Assembly: GCF_902459465.1 (NCBI RefSeq)
Contig: NC_047070.1
Span: 8,606,554 to 8,670,553, forward strand
Origin: Asterias rubens
Taxonomy: Eukaryota; Echinodermata; Asteroidea; Forcipulatida; Asteriidae
Direction: 5' to 3'
DNA: 64,000 nt
Both the position numbers and the translations under genes were made by a program. Below, piece by piece: positions 1 through 13,008 of the stretch (position 1 is its first letter; every line of letters starts with the position of its first letter). The notes beneath the pieces are model-generated. The model was not told where the DNA came from. It did not search any database and saw only the letters and a program-made list of their open reading frames with translations.

Positions 1-134
1 TGAACTTTCCTGCCCGCCCACTGTGAAATCCATTCCAGTCTCAAAACTCTACTATGTCCAACCAACAAGCCACACATCATCGCTGGTAAATAAATTTGCG
101 TAGGCTAATTTATTCCTGGCGTTTTGTCTTTCAG

Positions 135-334
135 TTCTTGCTATAAGCTGCGAGGAACGCAACAGCTGGTTTGGCAATTGGCAGCGCGAGACTGGCAACA
201 TGTGGGACAGTTCACAAGGCCGTCTTGTCCTGCCAGGGAATGAACCAACCTGTAGCTTGGCTTATCATGGGCTACCGGGACTGGAGAATCCCTGGACTTG
301 TTGTGCCAATACAGATAGGCAAAAATGTCAATAG
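135..334 (+). CDS. candidate terminal exon, Cys-rich, unrecognised
   Basis: A pyrimidine tract ending in TTTGTCTTTCAG (to 134) looks like a splice acceptor. The frame that follows, beginning one base into a codon, is open for 65 residues and stops at TAG 332-334. The peptide is rich in W, C, N and G (start LAISCEERNSWFGNWQ, end TCCANTDRQKCQ) with five cysteines, which suggests a secreted or extracellular protein. A possible upstream exon ends at base 85 before GTAAAT and would leave the one base needed for this phase, but its own acceptor (about 39) is weak. I recognise no family. It could also be a chance open frame. Confidence 0.35.
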
Positions 335-756
335 AAAAATGGAAAATAGTTGATGGCAAAGATAAAAAAAAAAGTCCAAGCTGTTTGCAATGAGGCAAGA
401 TGAGATCTAGATCGCTATTAACAGATACATATTATTAAATGAAACACACCTTTTGGAGGGAGACTTCAGTGAGGGTGGGGGGGGGGATTGAAATGATAGG
501 TAATCAATTCTACTTTATGTATTTGTACTAATTGGTCCATTAGGTTGTTGAATACATGCATTATACTTGCTGCCTCTATTGAAACATACATCAGGTTGAT
601 TCAGTGGTTTCTTTCCCTGCCTTTAAACCTCTATGAAAGCCGGTTCGAATCCCTGCCTCAGACCTGAAGCCTCAGAACATGTGGATTACGTTTTTCAGCC
701 CCTACCTGATTTCGTGGGGGGGCAAGTGGTAATAAAGTTCATTATTCCAGGAGGTC

Positions 757-862
757 TGATAAGTTCCAGTGGAAATTTACAATGTCCTTGTAGGGTGGCC
801 TTTACCAAGAAGAAAATGCCTTGGTGCCCTTGCCCTGTCAACAATGAAGCACACAGGCCTGT
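757..862 (-). repeat. C-family interspersed repeat, partial
   Basis: The minus strand reads GGGCAAGGGCACCAAGGCAT followed by a conserved block ending in TAAATTTCCACTGGAA. It matches the copies at 4691, 8547, 10634, 19727, 55011, 60895 and 62073. It has no coding sense. Confidence 0.7.
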
Positions 863-2916
863 GATTCTATTGGGTCCCATGGCGTACCCCTAAAACTATT
901 TAACAAACAGGTGAAGTCAATTGATACCTGCAATTTTCATCAGTTGAACCAATAAAAAACAGTCAAACAGACTCAAACATGAAATTTGGGCGATATTTTC
1001 AAGCTACAGTACATCTTGACAATATAATTCCTCAGCTTGCCTGCAGACGTCAAGACTGAAGTAGTTTGAACAAGGATTTGTAATGTTATATTGTGCACAG
1101 TCAGCTTGAATTTTACACTGGACCGTAGGCCCAAGGCCAGTTTTAGTGTTGGGGCAAGTAAACTCAGTAAACAGACAAGTCAAATTTTCCTTGTGTTTTT
1201 CAATTGAATAATACCTCAGTGTGTAATAATATTATGAACAAAAGCATTCAAATGTTGACTTTGGGTCTGCTTAAATACCTTTCATCTCTACTGAGTAATG
1301 AAGTATACTTAATTCGGTAAACCTTCTCTTATACAGTCTTAGTGCTTGTTCCACTAAAAACAGGAACGTGCATAATAAACTGTGATTTAACTAAGGCTTT
1401 CCGGTCATCGCAAATGCTGAATGAAACCGATTGCTAAACCTCAAAATCCATCACAACTTTGTGACGAATTTTGTCATCGCAAAACAATTATTAGAGATAA
1501 CAATCTTGCATTAACTCGTTAGTGGCTGCAAAGTATAGGTTCATCGCAAATGTACGACAAATTGCGCCACTGTGTTTAGATTTCATTAGTAGCGTATGTC
1601 TTGGGCGAGCGCAGTCTGCGCGAGAATTAAAGAGTAAAATGGCCTTGCAATTATACTCTTTGCGCTCTTTAACTGGGAATCCCATGATACCCACGATGCT
1701 GTTGGCTGGTGACACCTTTGCCCAGTGACCGCTGTCGAGAGAGTTTACAATCGATGGAAGAAGGTCTCCATCCATTGAGGTCAAATATTGTACTAAGCAT
1801 TGGATCTAAAATTAATGTATTAATTCATCCACAAATCGCTCTTCCAATGTAATAGGGTACGTTCGACAGCTCAAAAATGTTGGTGACAACAGTTTTAGGG
1901 CTTTGAAATCAAATTAGGCCTAATAATAATTACTTTTTTGGAAAGGTTAATTTAAAAGGCTTGATTTTCCACCATTGACATTGAAAGTATTAGACGAAAC
2001 TAATTCCATTTATTTGTATAAATGTGCTGGTACAAATGTAAGCTTAAACATGTACTATGTCGTACATTTTAAGAGTTATCATTTAAAGACCTTTTTGAAA
2101 ATGGTAACCACTCTTTCGAGAAAAATAATTTAAAACGCCTTGACAACCTCATCGCAAACGTGATAGCGAATATTGCAAACGAGGACTTTAGTGAAATTGG
2201 CCCCCTGGTCCAGTAAACAATTTGAGTGACATGTACAAGTCCTGCATGGTTTTGTGGATTTCCCCCACCCCCCACCCCCCCTTAAGATTTGGTTAGTCCT
2301 AAAATTGAATACAAAAACACATAAATAATAAGTACAATTGATCTCTTTATTTCTGTGGCTACGTGCCAAGGTATGTATGTCATAATATTCCACGATGTGT
2401 AAAACACAACAGTGCACGTTCACGACAATCTTTTCCCTATCGCAGAACTGTGCCACCTTCATGAATTTTGTAAGCGCTAATCTGTCGGCTACCACATGAT
2501 GCTAGTTAACTCCACACATCTAAATATTCATGAGCAGACGACACCTGTATATTCTGCATATAAGCATATGTATGAAGGTGAAGATGAGGCTAAGAGGAAT
2601 TGGATTACAGACACTGCAAACTATTTGTTATTTCGGGAAGGGGGTCGGGGTGATGTACATGTAAATTATGGAAATTAAATACATCATCAAAAGAAGCTAC
2701 CATTTGAGCTTTAATGTTACTGTCAATTTGATTGTGAATTGTGAAAACACACGTTCAAACCTCACCGTACAAAATCCTTTGTCTTTAACTACCGCTTTAA
2801 GTTGAACGAATAACAAAAGATTGAAATGAACCCTAAAAAAACAAAAGTTTAAATGCTGACCGTCTTAAATTCTGTGTGTTCAATAATAATAGTCTCAAAC
2901 TGTTCCAATTTTTTAA

Positions 2917-2972
2917 ATGTTTTATGCTAATAGTTATTTTGAGTAATTACCAATAGTGTCCACTGCCTTTAA
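2917..2972 (+). mobile_element. M1 MITE, one terminus only
   Basis: The stretch TTTTGAGTAATTACCAATAG, then TGTCCACTGCCTTTAA, is the type-1 end of the M1 family. The rest of the element is absent. It ends in the usual TTAA at 2969-2972. Confidence 0.75.
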
Positions 2973-4690
2973 GGTTGAATGAGTAAGAATACAGTATAAT
3001 GTAGTCAGCAGTTCTACAGTGCACAAAATACCACAAGCGTATATAACACCATAGGAGAAGACGAAAACAACATTCTGACAGAACAGGTTGAATGCCTCTA
3101 CTACAACTTAAAACATGGAAGGGAGTGGACAAATTTTAAAAACCTGAAATACCCTCAAGTTATACAAGCTTTTTATTAAGGCCACACCATTAAGACAGGT
3201 TTCGCATGACGGGTCATCCAAACCAGCCATCTTCAGTAAAGCACTTTGATAACGTGAATCTAATGTCTGCAAAGATTGGCACTGAGCAACCCTTTAGCAG
3301 GCCGCTCTCCTTAGTGAGACACAAAGTAAAACGAATGTTGTGTCACTTCATATCAATCTTGGGCTGGGAAATCAACTAACCTACCCCTGTAGGAAGGAGA
3401 TGGAGAGAGGGGAGAGGAACGAGGAGAGAAAGAAAAAAAAAAACCTGGGGAGTTCTTACCCGGCCTGGGAGTGACTGCCCGGTGACAGGGGCAAACTCGA
3501 TATATTAATTTTGAGGGGCCAATTACGAGGCATCGGGGGAGATTCTGCGGATGCGATACTGGGGGGAAAGGGGAGCAGGAAGTAGAGGGGTTCACTGACA
3601 CCATCACGCCAATACAGGTTCCTCTGGGGACTGTGAGACCGCGCTTGTTCAATGTTCACCTTTGCCGGGCAAAAGGTGACAACGTGCGCTGCCACTAATT
3701 AAACAACGATAGCAATTTCTCTAGTGGTGATGAGGCATACAGTGTGTCCGTGTTATGAGATTAGAAAGGGGGAATGGCTTTTGACGTAGTTAGTTGTTTT
3801 TCCCACGTTTGGTGTAGAGTGCTCTCTACTAGCATATGGCTCGTACATTGGTAGTACCACCAGCTTGTGCAGCTTATGGGGCATATCATGGGCAACCTGC
3901 TGAACTATAAATCCAGAATTGGACATGTTAGAGCCTACTAATTGTACGTTTTTTTAAGAGCACATTTTTACACTTGGAGGTAATAAGATTTTTTGAAATA
4001 ATTCCCCCTGGAGAGGGCCGTGCCATAGGATGGAGACTCAAGAGGTGCGTGTCATGGGGTAGGGGTGGTGTTGGGCAAGGTGTTGTCGGGCGTTGCTATC
4101 CCCTGATCTCATCCACCTTGCGCAAAGCGTCTACGGTACATGTATGTATCTACATAGCCACCATGTTACTCAACAAGTCATTGAAACCATGTTGTAATAT
4201 ACAAGACGGGAATGTAAATACCACTGGCCTGTATTGAAAGTTAATTGACTGAACCTTGCTGTAGTCATTCAATCAATTATCAACAGGCAGGTTTTCGCTA
4301 GTGGTTTTCATCCTCCCGCACTCATTATCATGTTGCCGTTAATAACAAACATGTCTGCTAGTGCTATGTACTTTAGGCGAGGGCTCATTGTAATGTACAT
4401 GTCATCCCATGTACTTAGCCTTGACTTCTTAATTAGTGATAGCAAGAAAGTCGTTTATTGCAGCGCATGATAGAGAGAGAGCCGAGCCTGGCACTTGCAG
4501 ACGCGCAACTTACAACACAGTCAAAGAGCGCTCAAGCATACAGAGATACCTACATCTAATTGATGACTAAAGGCATGTACAATGGGGAAACAAAAGAAAG
4601 ATATCTGGTGATTGGATAATTTGTAATTTAGCGCATTCATACGCTGCACTGTTTAGTGCAGGTGAACCAGTATTCAGGCATGATGCTAAT

Positions 4691-4790
4691 GGGCAAGGGC
4701 ACCAAGGCATTTGCTCCTAGGTAAATTGTAAATTTCTATTGGAAGATATTAAGGGGCCCCAGGGCAATGGCGAGGGGGCAGTGGTTGCTC
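4691..4790 (+). repeat. C-family interspersed repeat
   Basis: It starts GGGCAAGGGCACCAAGGCAT and continues with GTAAATTGTAAATTTCTATT and a GGGCAATGG block, as in the other copies. Confidence 0.65.
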
Positions 4791-4922
4791 CCTGGTGAAA
4801 TATCTAGCCTGCTGGTGCGCCTACATGTATGTATAATAGGGCAAGGTTATCTTTTTACCCCTTACTTACATGCCCTATTCCTTCTAAATCAAATTGCCGA
4901 AGTGATGGATTCCAAAGGATCT

Positions 4923-5096
4923 GGGGTGGATTTCACAAAGGTAGTCCTAACTTAGGACTAGTCCTAAGCAATGCTAAGAGATAGGACCAGTCCTAAGTTA
5001 GGATGAGTTACTGGTTCTAACTTAGGACTGGTCCTATCTCTTAGCATTGCCTAGGACTAGTCCTAAGTTAGGACTACCTTTGTGAAATCCACCCCC
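4923..5096. mobile_element. near-perfect palindromic MITE (GATTTCACAAAG family)
   Basis: Both ends read GGGGTGGATTTCACAAAGG in inverted orientation. The arms pair for roughly 80 bases with about one mismatch before a short loop. The interior is made of TCCTAAGTTAGGA-type blocks. Related, more diverged copies lie at 32719, 54843 and 56764, and 13009-13157 shares only the termini. The high arm identity implies a recent copy. Confidence 0.85.
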
Positions 5097-7236
5097 TGGA
5101 CTGGTGGGGTCAGGCATTCCAATGTACTCTAAGTCCAAGCAGTTTGGTGTGGAATAACAACGAGAGCTCCAGACTCCAAAACATGAAATTTGAAATTAAT
5201 TTATAATAAAATATTGAATTACCAGGTCAGGACTGGAACCTGTGACAAGTGTCTCTTTTTAATCTTGACAGGTCTTTTTGTTTATCACATTGTTGGTTTG
5301 TTTTAGCATGTAATTCAACATGGCCCCACGGTGACATACAGTATACAATGTAGCAACAATGTATACAATCCAAGTGAAGCTGCACTCTGTGGCCAATATT
5401 ACCATTTCAATAGAGGGGTTGGTTCCACAATAAGCCAGTGAGTGGCCATCACTCAATCCCCATTACATGCTGTCATCGTAACTGACAAGCTTTAATCCAC
5501 AACATCAAGGGGGGGAGGGGGGAATGTTCCAAACGGAGACCACACACTCAACATTACAAATTACATGCGTTGTTCTCCCTCCCAAGATGATTTTGAAATT
5601 GAAAATGAGAGATGGTAAACCCAAGTTCAAGTCTACCAGGTAGAGATATTCTCACACAATGTTTAATTGTGATGTCTGTGAAGGGAGCAGTACACTCTTG
5701 ACGGGATTCACAATTCAACGTTTAAAAGGAACATTACAGAATTGGTTTTTGCCAACAAAACAGTTGCTGGCAGTGTAAGCGCTTTATTTACATGTAATCC
5801 ACCATATACATAAACTGACAAACCTGTAGAAGTTTGAGATCGATCGGCCATCTGGGTCACGAGAGAATAGTGAAAAAAAGATTACAAATTTTGCATTGCA
5901 TCGATGCCAAAACAAAAATGAACATAACGCTCACTGAGCGATGAACTCCAAACGCGAAATTAGATTATTTATTTCTAATCAAATATGAAGTTTCAGACAG
6001 AAATATTTCAAGAGATGTTTTCTACTACTATCATCATCATTAGACCACGTAAGTTTAGAGTAAATCTGTTATCTTCACGATTTTTGTTTCATACCAATTC
6101 TGTAACATTCCTTTAAAAGACAATGAGGAAAACCAAAATGTAAGAACAATTTGTTCCTTTTTTATTTTCACAATTTGAATTTAAAACTGTGAACAAATAT
6201 TTCAACTTGGTATTTTGAAGAAGGAAAAAACCGGAGACAAAAAAACACACAATCTGTTCACTTTTTTTTGGTTGCGTTTTGTTTCTGACTTTTCCTCTCT
6301 TTGTCTTCTCTCGTTTCATCACTTCATATTCTGATAGTTGCAACCAACTATTCTCATAATTTCTATCTTCTGTAACCAGTGTGTGCCACTGACTATAAAT
6401 TGTGAACGGTTGTAAATTATATCCATAAAATATGTCCTTCATGCGCGAGGGTTCCAATATCTATTCTGCCTCCAATTACATCAATTCTATGTCTTAAAAA
6501 ACAGAAAAATTATATTAAAGAATAAAATGAGTGACGGTGTAAAACACAACTTAAACAATATTTATGAACCATCTGCTAACTACACTACCTACAAATGTTG
6601 ACCTATTTTAATTTTGTTTCCTTCCTTTTTTTCTTTCAAATTTCATGGACAGCTTCATGAACATTTAAAATATTACCTAAATTACTACTGTTGCTGGTAG
6701 TATTATATCAAACAAATGATTTGCAAATAAGGGATTTTTTATTATAATTTTGTTTTTACATCATAAACACTTGTTTCCATTGTGAACAAATAATGAAGAA
6801 CAATATATTTTTGAGCCCTTCTTGCCAACGGTCGGGAAAAACAACATCTGAAGTGCTTTCACCTTAGATCCTAATCCTAGCCTGGGAATAGTTGTAGCCA
6901 ATTCAAAAACAAAATTGGTCATATGGCAATCATTTTTCCCGCCTCAATAATGCCACAATGTTCTTTTGATGTTCATGGAGAAAAAAAGAAAAGAAGAAGA
7001 AAAAAAAACTACAGTAACGAGACATTTTGATTGTGATGAATTGCTCATACATAACATGTTGATATTCATTATTGTTCAAATCTGCCAAGGCTGAGCTTGA
7101 TGATTTTATATTTATTTAAATGTTTGAGTGGTACATATTAACAGTCCCATCCCATCCCATTACAAACAAGTATTATTTGCTGTATGTCTTGTTATTATTC
7201 CAGGTGCTTCTTGTTTTCTATAAATTCAGTCCCTAG
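5097..7236. other. non-coding stretch
   Basis: AT-rich sequence with homopolymer A/T tracts (for example around 6960-7010). No exon, RNA gene or clear inverted repeat is seen. The minus-strand frame at 6113-6457 is K/N/F-rich and unrecognised. Confidence 0.45.
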
Positions 7237-7598
7237 TTAAAGGCACTGGACACTATTGGTAATAACTCAATATACATGTAATAAGCATAAAAACTTACTT
7301 GGTAATGAGCAATGGAGAGCTGTATAAAACATTGTGAGAAACGGCTCCCTCTGAAGTAATATAGTTTTAGAGAAAGAAGTAATTTTCCTCTAAAATATTT
7401 AAATTTGATTTTGAGGTCTCGAAATCAAGCATCTGAAAGCACACAACTTCGAGTGACAAAGGTGTTTTTTCCTTCTTTGCAACTTCGACAAACAATTGCG
7501 TTCAAATTTTCACAGGTTTGCTATTTGGGGAAATGTTGAGATACACCAAGTGAGAAGACTGGTTTTTGACAATTACGAAAGGTGTCCAGTGTCTTTAA
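7237..7598 (+). mobile_element. M1 MITE copy A
   Basis: It is flanked by TTAA at 7237-7240 and 7595-7598. The type-1 end is AGGCACTGGACACTATTGG and the other end is the inverted GTGTCCAGTGTCT. It has the central GAGGTCTCGAAATCAA half-palindrome and the CAACTTCGA block. Its right TTAA is also the left boundary of the next element. Confidence 0.9.
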
Positions 7599-7987
7599 AG
7601 GAACACGTTGCCTGGAATCGGACGAATTGGTCTATAAAAAGGGTTTGTAACCGTTTGCGGCATTATTAATATGGGTAGAAAGATAGTGTAAAAGTAGAAA
7701 ACAAAAATCCACACAAACATGACTCGAAATTGCGTGGTTTTCCTTTTACTTTGTGAACTAACACGGTCGGCCATTTATTTATGGGCGTCAAAAATTTAAC
7801 TCCCATTAAATGGCCGACCGTGTTAGTTGACGAGGTAAAGGGAAAAACATGCAATTTCGAGGCATGTTTATGTGGATTATTGTATTCTACTTTTACAACA
7901 TCTTTCTACCCGTATGCATTTTATAACAAACGGTTACAAACGCTTTTCAAAAACCAACTTGACCGATCCAAGGCAATGTGTTCCTTC
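7595..7987. mobile_element. palindromic MITE, TTAA-AGGAACACG family
   Basis: The left end TTAAAGGAACACGTTGCC mirrors the right end GGCAATGTGTTCCTTCAA. The long arms meet near 7775-7815, where GGCCGACCGTGTTAGTT appears in both orientations. The element abuts M1 copy A through a single TTAA. Confidence 0.85.
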
Positions 7988-8546
7988 AAAGAGAGAGTAA
8001 AGCTCAGGTAGCTATTCAAATATTTATGGCCATAAAAACCTACTTGGTATAGAGGCATGGCAGCTGTTAATACATGTAGATAATGTAACATATTTTGAGA
8101 ATGTAGAGAAAGGGATTCAAACAATGGCAATCTGAGTAACCTTTCATGCATGAAATGTTTCTCATTTTGTGCATTCAATCTATGGATTATTCCTCCGGCA
8201 GGGACATAACTGCTCCAGATTTTTTTTTTAACAATCTCAAAAACGCTAGCACCATTTGGAATGACATTTTTTACCATTAGTTTTATCATAGAGAAAGTTC
8301 TCTTATCTATGGTTTTATTGTTTTTTCTCTGCGTTTAAATATCGATAAAAAAAGGTACATGTTAACTACACCTTTATAGTAGAAATGAAAGACGACTAGC
8401 TTTTGCTTTTGATTCTAGATGCAGATTGGATACTGCCACTTGCTGCTGGATTGTATCAGTTTTGCTGGATACAAGAACTGTACATGATTTGTCTACGAAG
8501 GCAAGACAGTTCTTCTTTAGTTGCCCAACTCTCTGACGGAAATGGA

Positions 8547-8647
8547 ACATTTTAAGGGGCAGCAAGGCAATGAACAGCGGCATGAAGCCCATTGCCTCAG
8601 TTGCCTTCTTGAAGTATCACACGCCTGTATGCTTCTTTTTGAAAGGC
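8547..8647 (+). repeat. C-family interspersed repeat, diverged
   Basis: The blocks GGGGCAGCAAGGCAATGA and TTGCCTTCTTGAAGTATCA, then GCCTGTATGCTTC, match the 3' half of better copies such as 55011-55173. Confidence 0.6.
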
Positions 8648-10633
8648 ATTTTCTCTAAAATGGACCGTTCCGGCTTTCCATCAAGCTCCGCCCACCGCGC
8701 ACATGAGCAAGACATGTGTACAAGCACTCCCAATGACATTCTGCACGATTCTGCCGCGCGTGCCAAATATACGCTGGAACAATTCACAGCCTACTAAGAA
8801 AAGACAGTACGCCATCAATACACTACATGTGCAACCCTTGGCTGCACACTAAGCTAAGAGGCATATCAATAAATAATTTGATCAACTAAATTTATTTATT
8901 CTATCTATAGAGAGGATTAAGTTCAATTGAAGCAGTAAAAATATTCCTTTTTATTGTTTTGTTCTAAAGAGAAAATACCACAGACTGAATCTTCTCGCAA
9001 ACATTGCTCTTTGAGCAAACAGATAAGACCTGGCCTCAACCCTGTATTTGTCTGTGTAATTAGCGTTAATAAAAACTCAAGATAAGCCAAGCAGGGAGAT
9101 ATTGGGTGTCCAGCTGTTACTCTTTGCAACATGTGCTAAAATTTTAGCTTGGATAAATAGTACCACTAGAGGGCAGTATTGCAAATACAAGGACCTTTCC
9201 ATGATTGAACATTTGAACAAAATATGCCTACCAAGTAAAATGTACCTAGCCTATCCTGAGGGTTAAACGTCTGCGACTTGATCTATGGCTCAATCATCAC
9301 TTGAACAATTAAAGCAGGATACTAGCAACAGCCATCATATGCATAGCCCCAGCCACTAATCTTGCAAGTTTTATAGATTAATTTTAGAAAGGAGATTAAA
9401 AATAATCAATGATGTTTACAGTGTTAAATTCTAATTCAGGCAAGCTATCTGGAGCATGACATATAAAAAAGTATCTGGCCAAAACTTTCACTTCAGCTGT
9501 CGCCTAACAAAACTTTGGATACATTAACCATTCTTTATGAAAACACTGTAAAAGGTCCCCCCCCCTCCTACCCCAAATGTAAGTTTAGTTTTTTTCTCTA
9601 CAAGCAGACACTTTTTGCCTGCATGGAACCGTAAAAAGGGACATTGCTGACAAACAATTTGAACCTTTTACAAGTTAGAAGGTACAATGTATCCGATAAT
9701 GACATTTTCACCTTGTGGAAACCCCCAGAGTTTCAGTTTATAAGGAACTGTTGGGCACAGTATCGACAGCATGAGATAAGTAGATCAAAGTGCATTATTT
9801 CTCAGCATTTGAAGAAATTAACAGCCATTGTGTCACAAAGCACTGAAACCCCCCAAAAAGAGTCTGAAATCAGATAAAACTCTGAACTTTCTCATTCCCG
9901 ATAAAAACATTACATTCAGCATGTTCAGAGAATGAGTCTCATGATAAGAAATGTCATGAATGAAGGTCAAAGGGCACATGTAATCACACATCGCCCTGAT
10001 TACATCCAGGGTAACAACACACAGAGATCAGTCAGGGTACACTTAGACTGGTCCCCTGTTTTTATCCGCGAGGATAAAGACAGGTGTTGTTTTTATAGAA
10101 CTTGTGATTCCATTGGATACAATGATTTCATTGCATAAAGGTCAATGGGATGTACATGTGTAAGCTTTCCAAATCTGTGTTTTGATTGGTCCGAGCTGAT
10201 GTTTAACAGCTGTTTTTCGGTCATCTGCACATAATGCAGCAGTGCGCTATGTTTTGTATACATGTATAATGTACATAGGATTTGACTGCGAATCTCCATA
10301 AGGTGATTATGGATGGGATTGGCATAGGCTCAAGGCAGATCTCTGGCAAATTTATGGGCCTCGAGGAGTGACGTCAGATCCTCAGGCTCGGCATTAAAAC
10401 CAAATATATTTCACTGGTTAAATGTCACCACAAGAGGGCTCCTCAAGGTGTTTATATAACTGTTATACGGCGGTGAACCACACGAAGCTAGCTTGAACTG
10501 ACCAAAGCACAGATTGAAACACATTTCTTCGCCTTAGTGAAAGTGGTTGTAAATTAATAACAAGAAAAACCTTAACTTTTCTTTTTGAACAGTTAGTAAC
10601 AAAATATTTCCCCAAGACTTGGTGTACAGAATG

Positions 10634-10812
10634 GCAGGCATGTATGCTTTGTGTTTGAAAGGGCAAGGGCACCGAGGCATTTTTTTCTTGGTAAAGCGTA
10701 CCCTAGAGAGGAAATTGTAAATTTCTACAGAAGCATTTCCAGGGCACCAAGGCAAATACCAGAGGGCATGAATGCAATCGCCTTCGTTGCCTCCCTAAAG
10801 TGTCGGGCCTGT
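10634..10812 (+). repeat. C-family interspersed repeat
   Basis: GGGCAAGGGCACCGAGGCAT is followed by GGTAAAGCGTACCCTAGAG, GGAAATTGTAAATTTCTAC, GGGCACCAAGGCAAATACC and TTGCCTCCCTAAAGTGTCGG. This is a nearly full-length copy. Confidence 0.75.
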
Positions 10813-11572
10813 GCAATAATTTTTCAACAGCATGTCTACATTTTTTTTTTCAGCGGAAGGGTTTCTACTTCAAAGTTATTTTCAACCACCAATGACCATC
10901 CAAAGCACCACAAAATACGTTGGGTTCCAAATAAACATGGATGGATGGATAACTCCGACAGTTCACCCAATCTAATGCATGATTGTTTCTATGTAGAGTT
11001 GAAAGACAATGCCATCCAGACAACTTGATAGCTGCTGCCACACTGACACAACTTCCTGTTCCAAAGCAACAACACATAAATGTGTCCAGTCAAAGAGTGG
11101 AATCTTAACTTACAAAGCTCCATAATGTATAAACCACAATGCACGCATCACTCACAGTACAACCATTTCACCAGGGTTTTTCCATAATTTCCCAACCACA
11201 TTGTTACTTCCACCCCTCAACAAGGACACGGAAACAAATACCATCCTTTTTAATCATCGCAACAAAACTAAAAAACACTTTTCTGTTAATCTGTTCATCT
11301 TTGTTCATTCAATCTCCGGGCGGTGGAGACATTTGGTCTAGTTAAATACAAGTACGCTAAATATGTCCCCCTTTTGTTGGATCTATCAAGAAATGCTAGA
11401 TGTAGGTCAGTATTTATGGGAAAAATAACTTGAGTCTGGACACTTGACAGTCAGGAAAATAGACGTCTCTAAGCCTCCAGCTAAGAGCTTTGGAGACTTT
11501 GATAATTAATGGCAAATAATAAATACAATTGAGTCTTCAGTCTGAAAGCAACACATGGACATCGGTCCTTAC

Positions 11573-11720
11573 ACTTAAAGGATTCAGGTACTTTTTCAAA
11601 ATGTCCACAGATCTACATTAAACTTACAGGGTTTGAAGATAATGATAGTGGAAAGCTTCCCTTCAAATATTACTAACTGAGGTTGTGTAGTTTTTGAGAA
11701 ATGAGTAATGGCTTTAAGGG
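11573..11720. repeat. interspersed repeat end, second copy near 36205
   Basis: The stretch starts at TTAAAGGATTCAGGTACTT and contains GGAAAGCTTCCCTTCAAATA and TGTAGTTTTTGAGAA. The last two blocks recur at 36215-36265. Only one end of the element is clear. Confidence 0.45.
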
Positions 11721-11864
11721 GAAGCCCTAGACATACTTCAGCAAGGAAACCTTGAAGCACTACAATTCAATTAATGTCCTTTTCATTACTATGCATTGTT
11801 TCATTCATTAGTAATTATTTATTTGTTAAATAAACCACAAGGGAAACTGACTGGGTAATTGTAA

Positions 11865-11920
11865 AGCAGCTAAATCGGAAGAGCACCGGCACGTAAATCC
11901 GGAGGTCGCAGGTTCAAACC
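11865..11920 (+). repeat. tRNA-derived repeat remnant
   Basis: GCAGCTAAATCGGAAGAGCA resembles a tRNA D-arm/A box. The stretch ACGTAAATCCGGAGGTCGCA, then GGTTCAAACC, resembles an anticodon arm and B box of tRNA-Tyr type. No acceptor stem closes it, so it is a relic or SINE head and not a tRNA gene. Confidence 0.35.
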
Positions 11921-12445
11921 ATATCAGTGTCAAATTGTCTTAGTTCACCCACAAAAATATGGATAATTTATTTAATATATTTCAAGTAATTTTCACATTA
12001 AATAAGTGCCTACTAATACATTCACAATTAGTACGTGTACTGTACATGTTTTGTCCAAAATATGATAACTTTTGCATGGTGAACACCAAAAATTAGGGAT
12101 CATGTGATGTCCAGAATTTTGACATAGCAAAATGTTCTAGACTTTGGAGTACAGCTTATATAAATGTTATCATTCTGGTTTAAAAAATAAATAAAAAACA
12201 CTCAAAACATGTAGCCCAAGAGCAGAATTACATCTTAACTTTACAAAGGGATTTAAACGAGCAAAGATTAATTTAAAAGGGAAAAAAAGATGGAGTAGCA
12301 ACTGGTGATTTTTCAGTAGAACCCTGATTCTTCGTGTGTAGCATTTTGCAAAATTGCAAAACAAAGGGAAAACATTTCAACTCAGTTGAATGAGTTAAAG
12401 CAAAGTTCATGAGTGAGATGACCAGTCAAGTACTACATCAAATGG

Positions 12446-12843
12446 TTAAAGGCAGTGGACACTATTGGTAATTACTCCAAATAATCATTAGCATAAAACC
12501 ATACTTGGTAATGAGCAATGAAGAGCTGTCGATAGTATAAAACATTGTGAGAAACGGCTCCCTCTGAAGTAACGTAGTTTTCGAGAAAGAAAGAAAACTT
12601 ATAAACTTTCCACGAATTTGATTTCGAAATCTCAGATTTAGAATTTGAAGTCTAAAAATCAAGCATCTGAAGGCACACAACTTCATGTGACAAGGGTGTT
12701 TTTTTTCTTTCATTATTATCTCGCAACTTCGACGACCGATTGAGCTCAAATTTTCACAGGTTTGTTATTTTGTGCATATGTTGAGATACACCAACTGTGA
12801 AGGCTAGTCTTTGAAAATTACCAATAGTGTCCAGTGTCTTTAA
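12446..12843 (+). mobile_element. M1 MITE copy B
   Basis: TTAA is present at both borders. The termini are AGGCAGTGGACACTATTGG and the inverted GTGTCCAGTGTCT. All internal blocks are present, including GAAACGGCTCCCTCTGAAGT. Confidence 0.9.
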
Positions 12844-13008
12844 AGATTTCTTCAAGGTATAAGGCTTAGCAAAGATCCATTCTTCATACCCATTGCAGGC
12901 CGGGAATGTTATCTTTGAGAGGGCAAACCTATTTGCCCTCCATTGGAAAATCTTAAAAGTCTATGGGAAACAGAATATGTAACCTCTGTGGCCCCTGTGT
13001 AAACTCCA

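Larger units (their letters stand above)
335..4690. other. non-coding stretch with repeat fragments
   Basis: No convincing exon is seen. The stretch holds a G run (476-486), a C-family repeat fragment (757-862), an isolated M1 terminus (2917-2972) and a C-rich run near 2268-2281. A fragment near 2130-2206 ends in a GTGAAATTGGCCCC-like terminus. The short open frames at 2130-2495, 3353-3695 and 3974-4237 have no recognisable protein features. Confidence 0.5.
7988..11572. other. non-coding stretch
   Basis: No exon is recognised. It contains C-family repeats (8547-8647, 10634-10812) and AT-rich unique sequence. Frames at 7921-8289, 9644-9877 and 10651-11028 show no domain, signal peptide or splice-site support. 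Confidence 0.45.
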
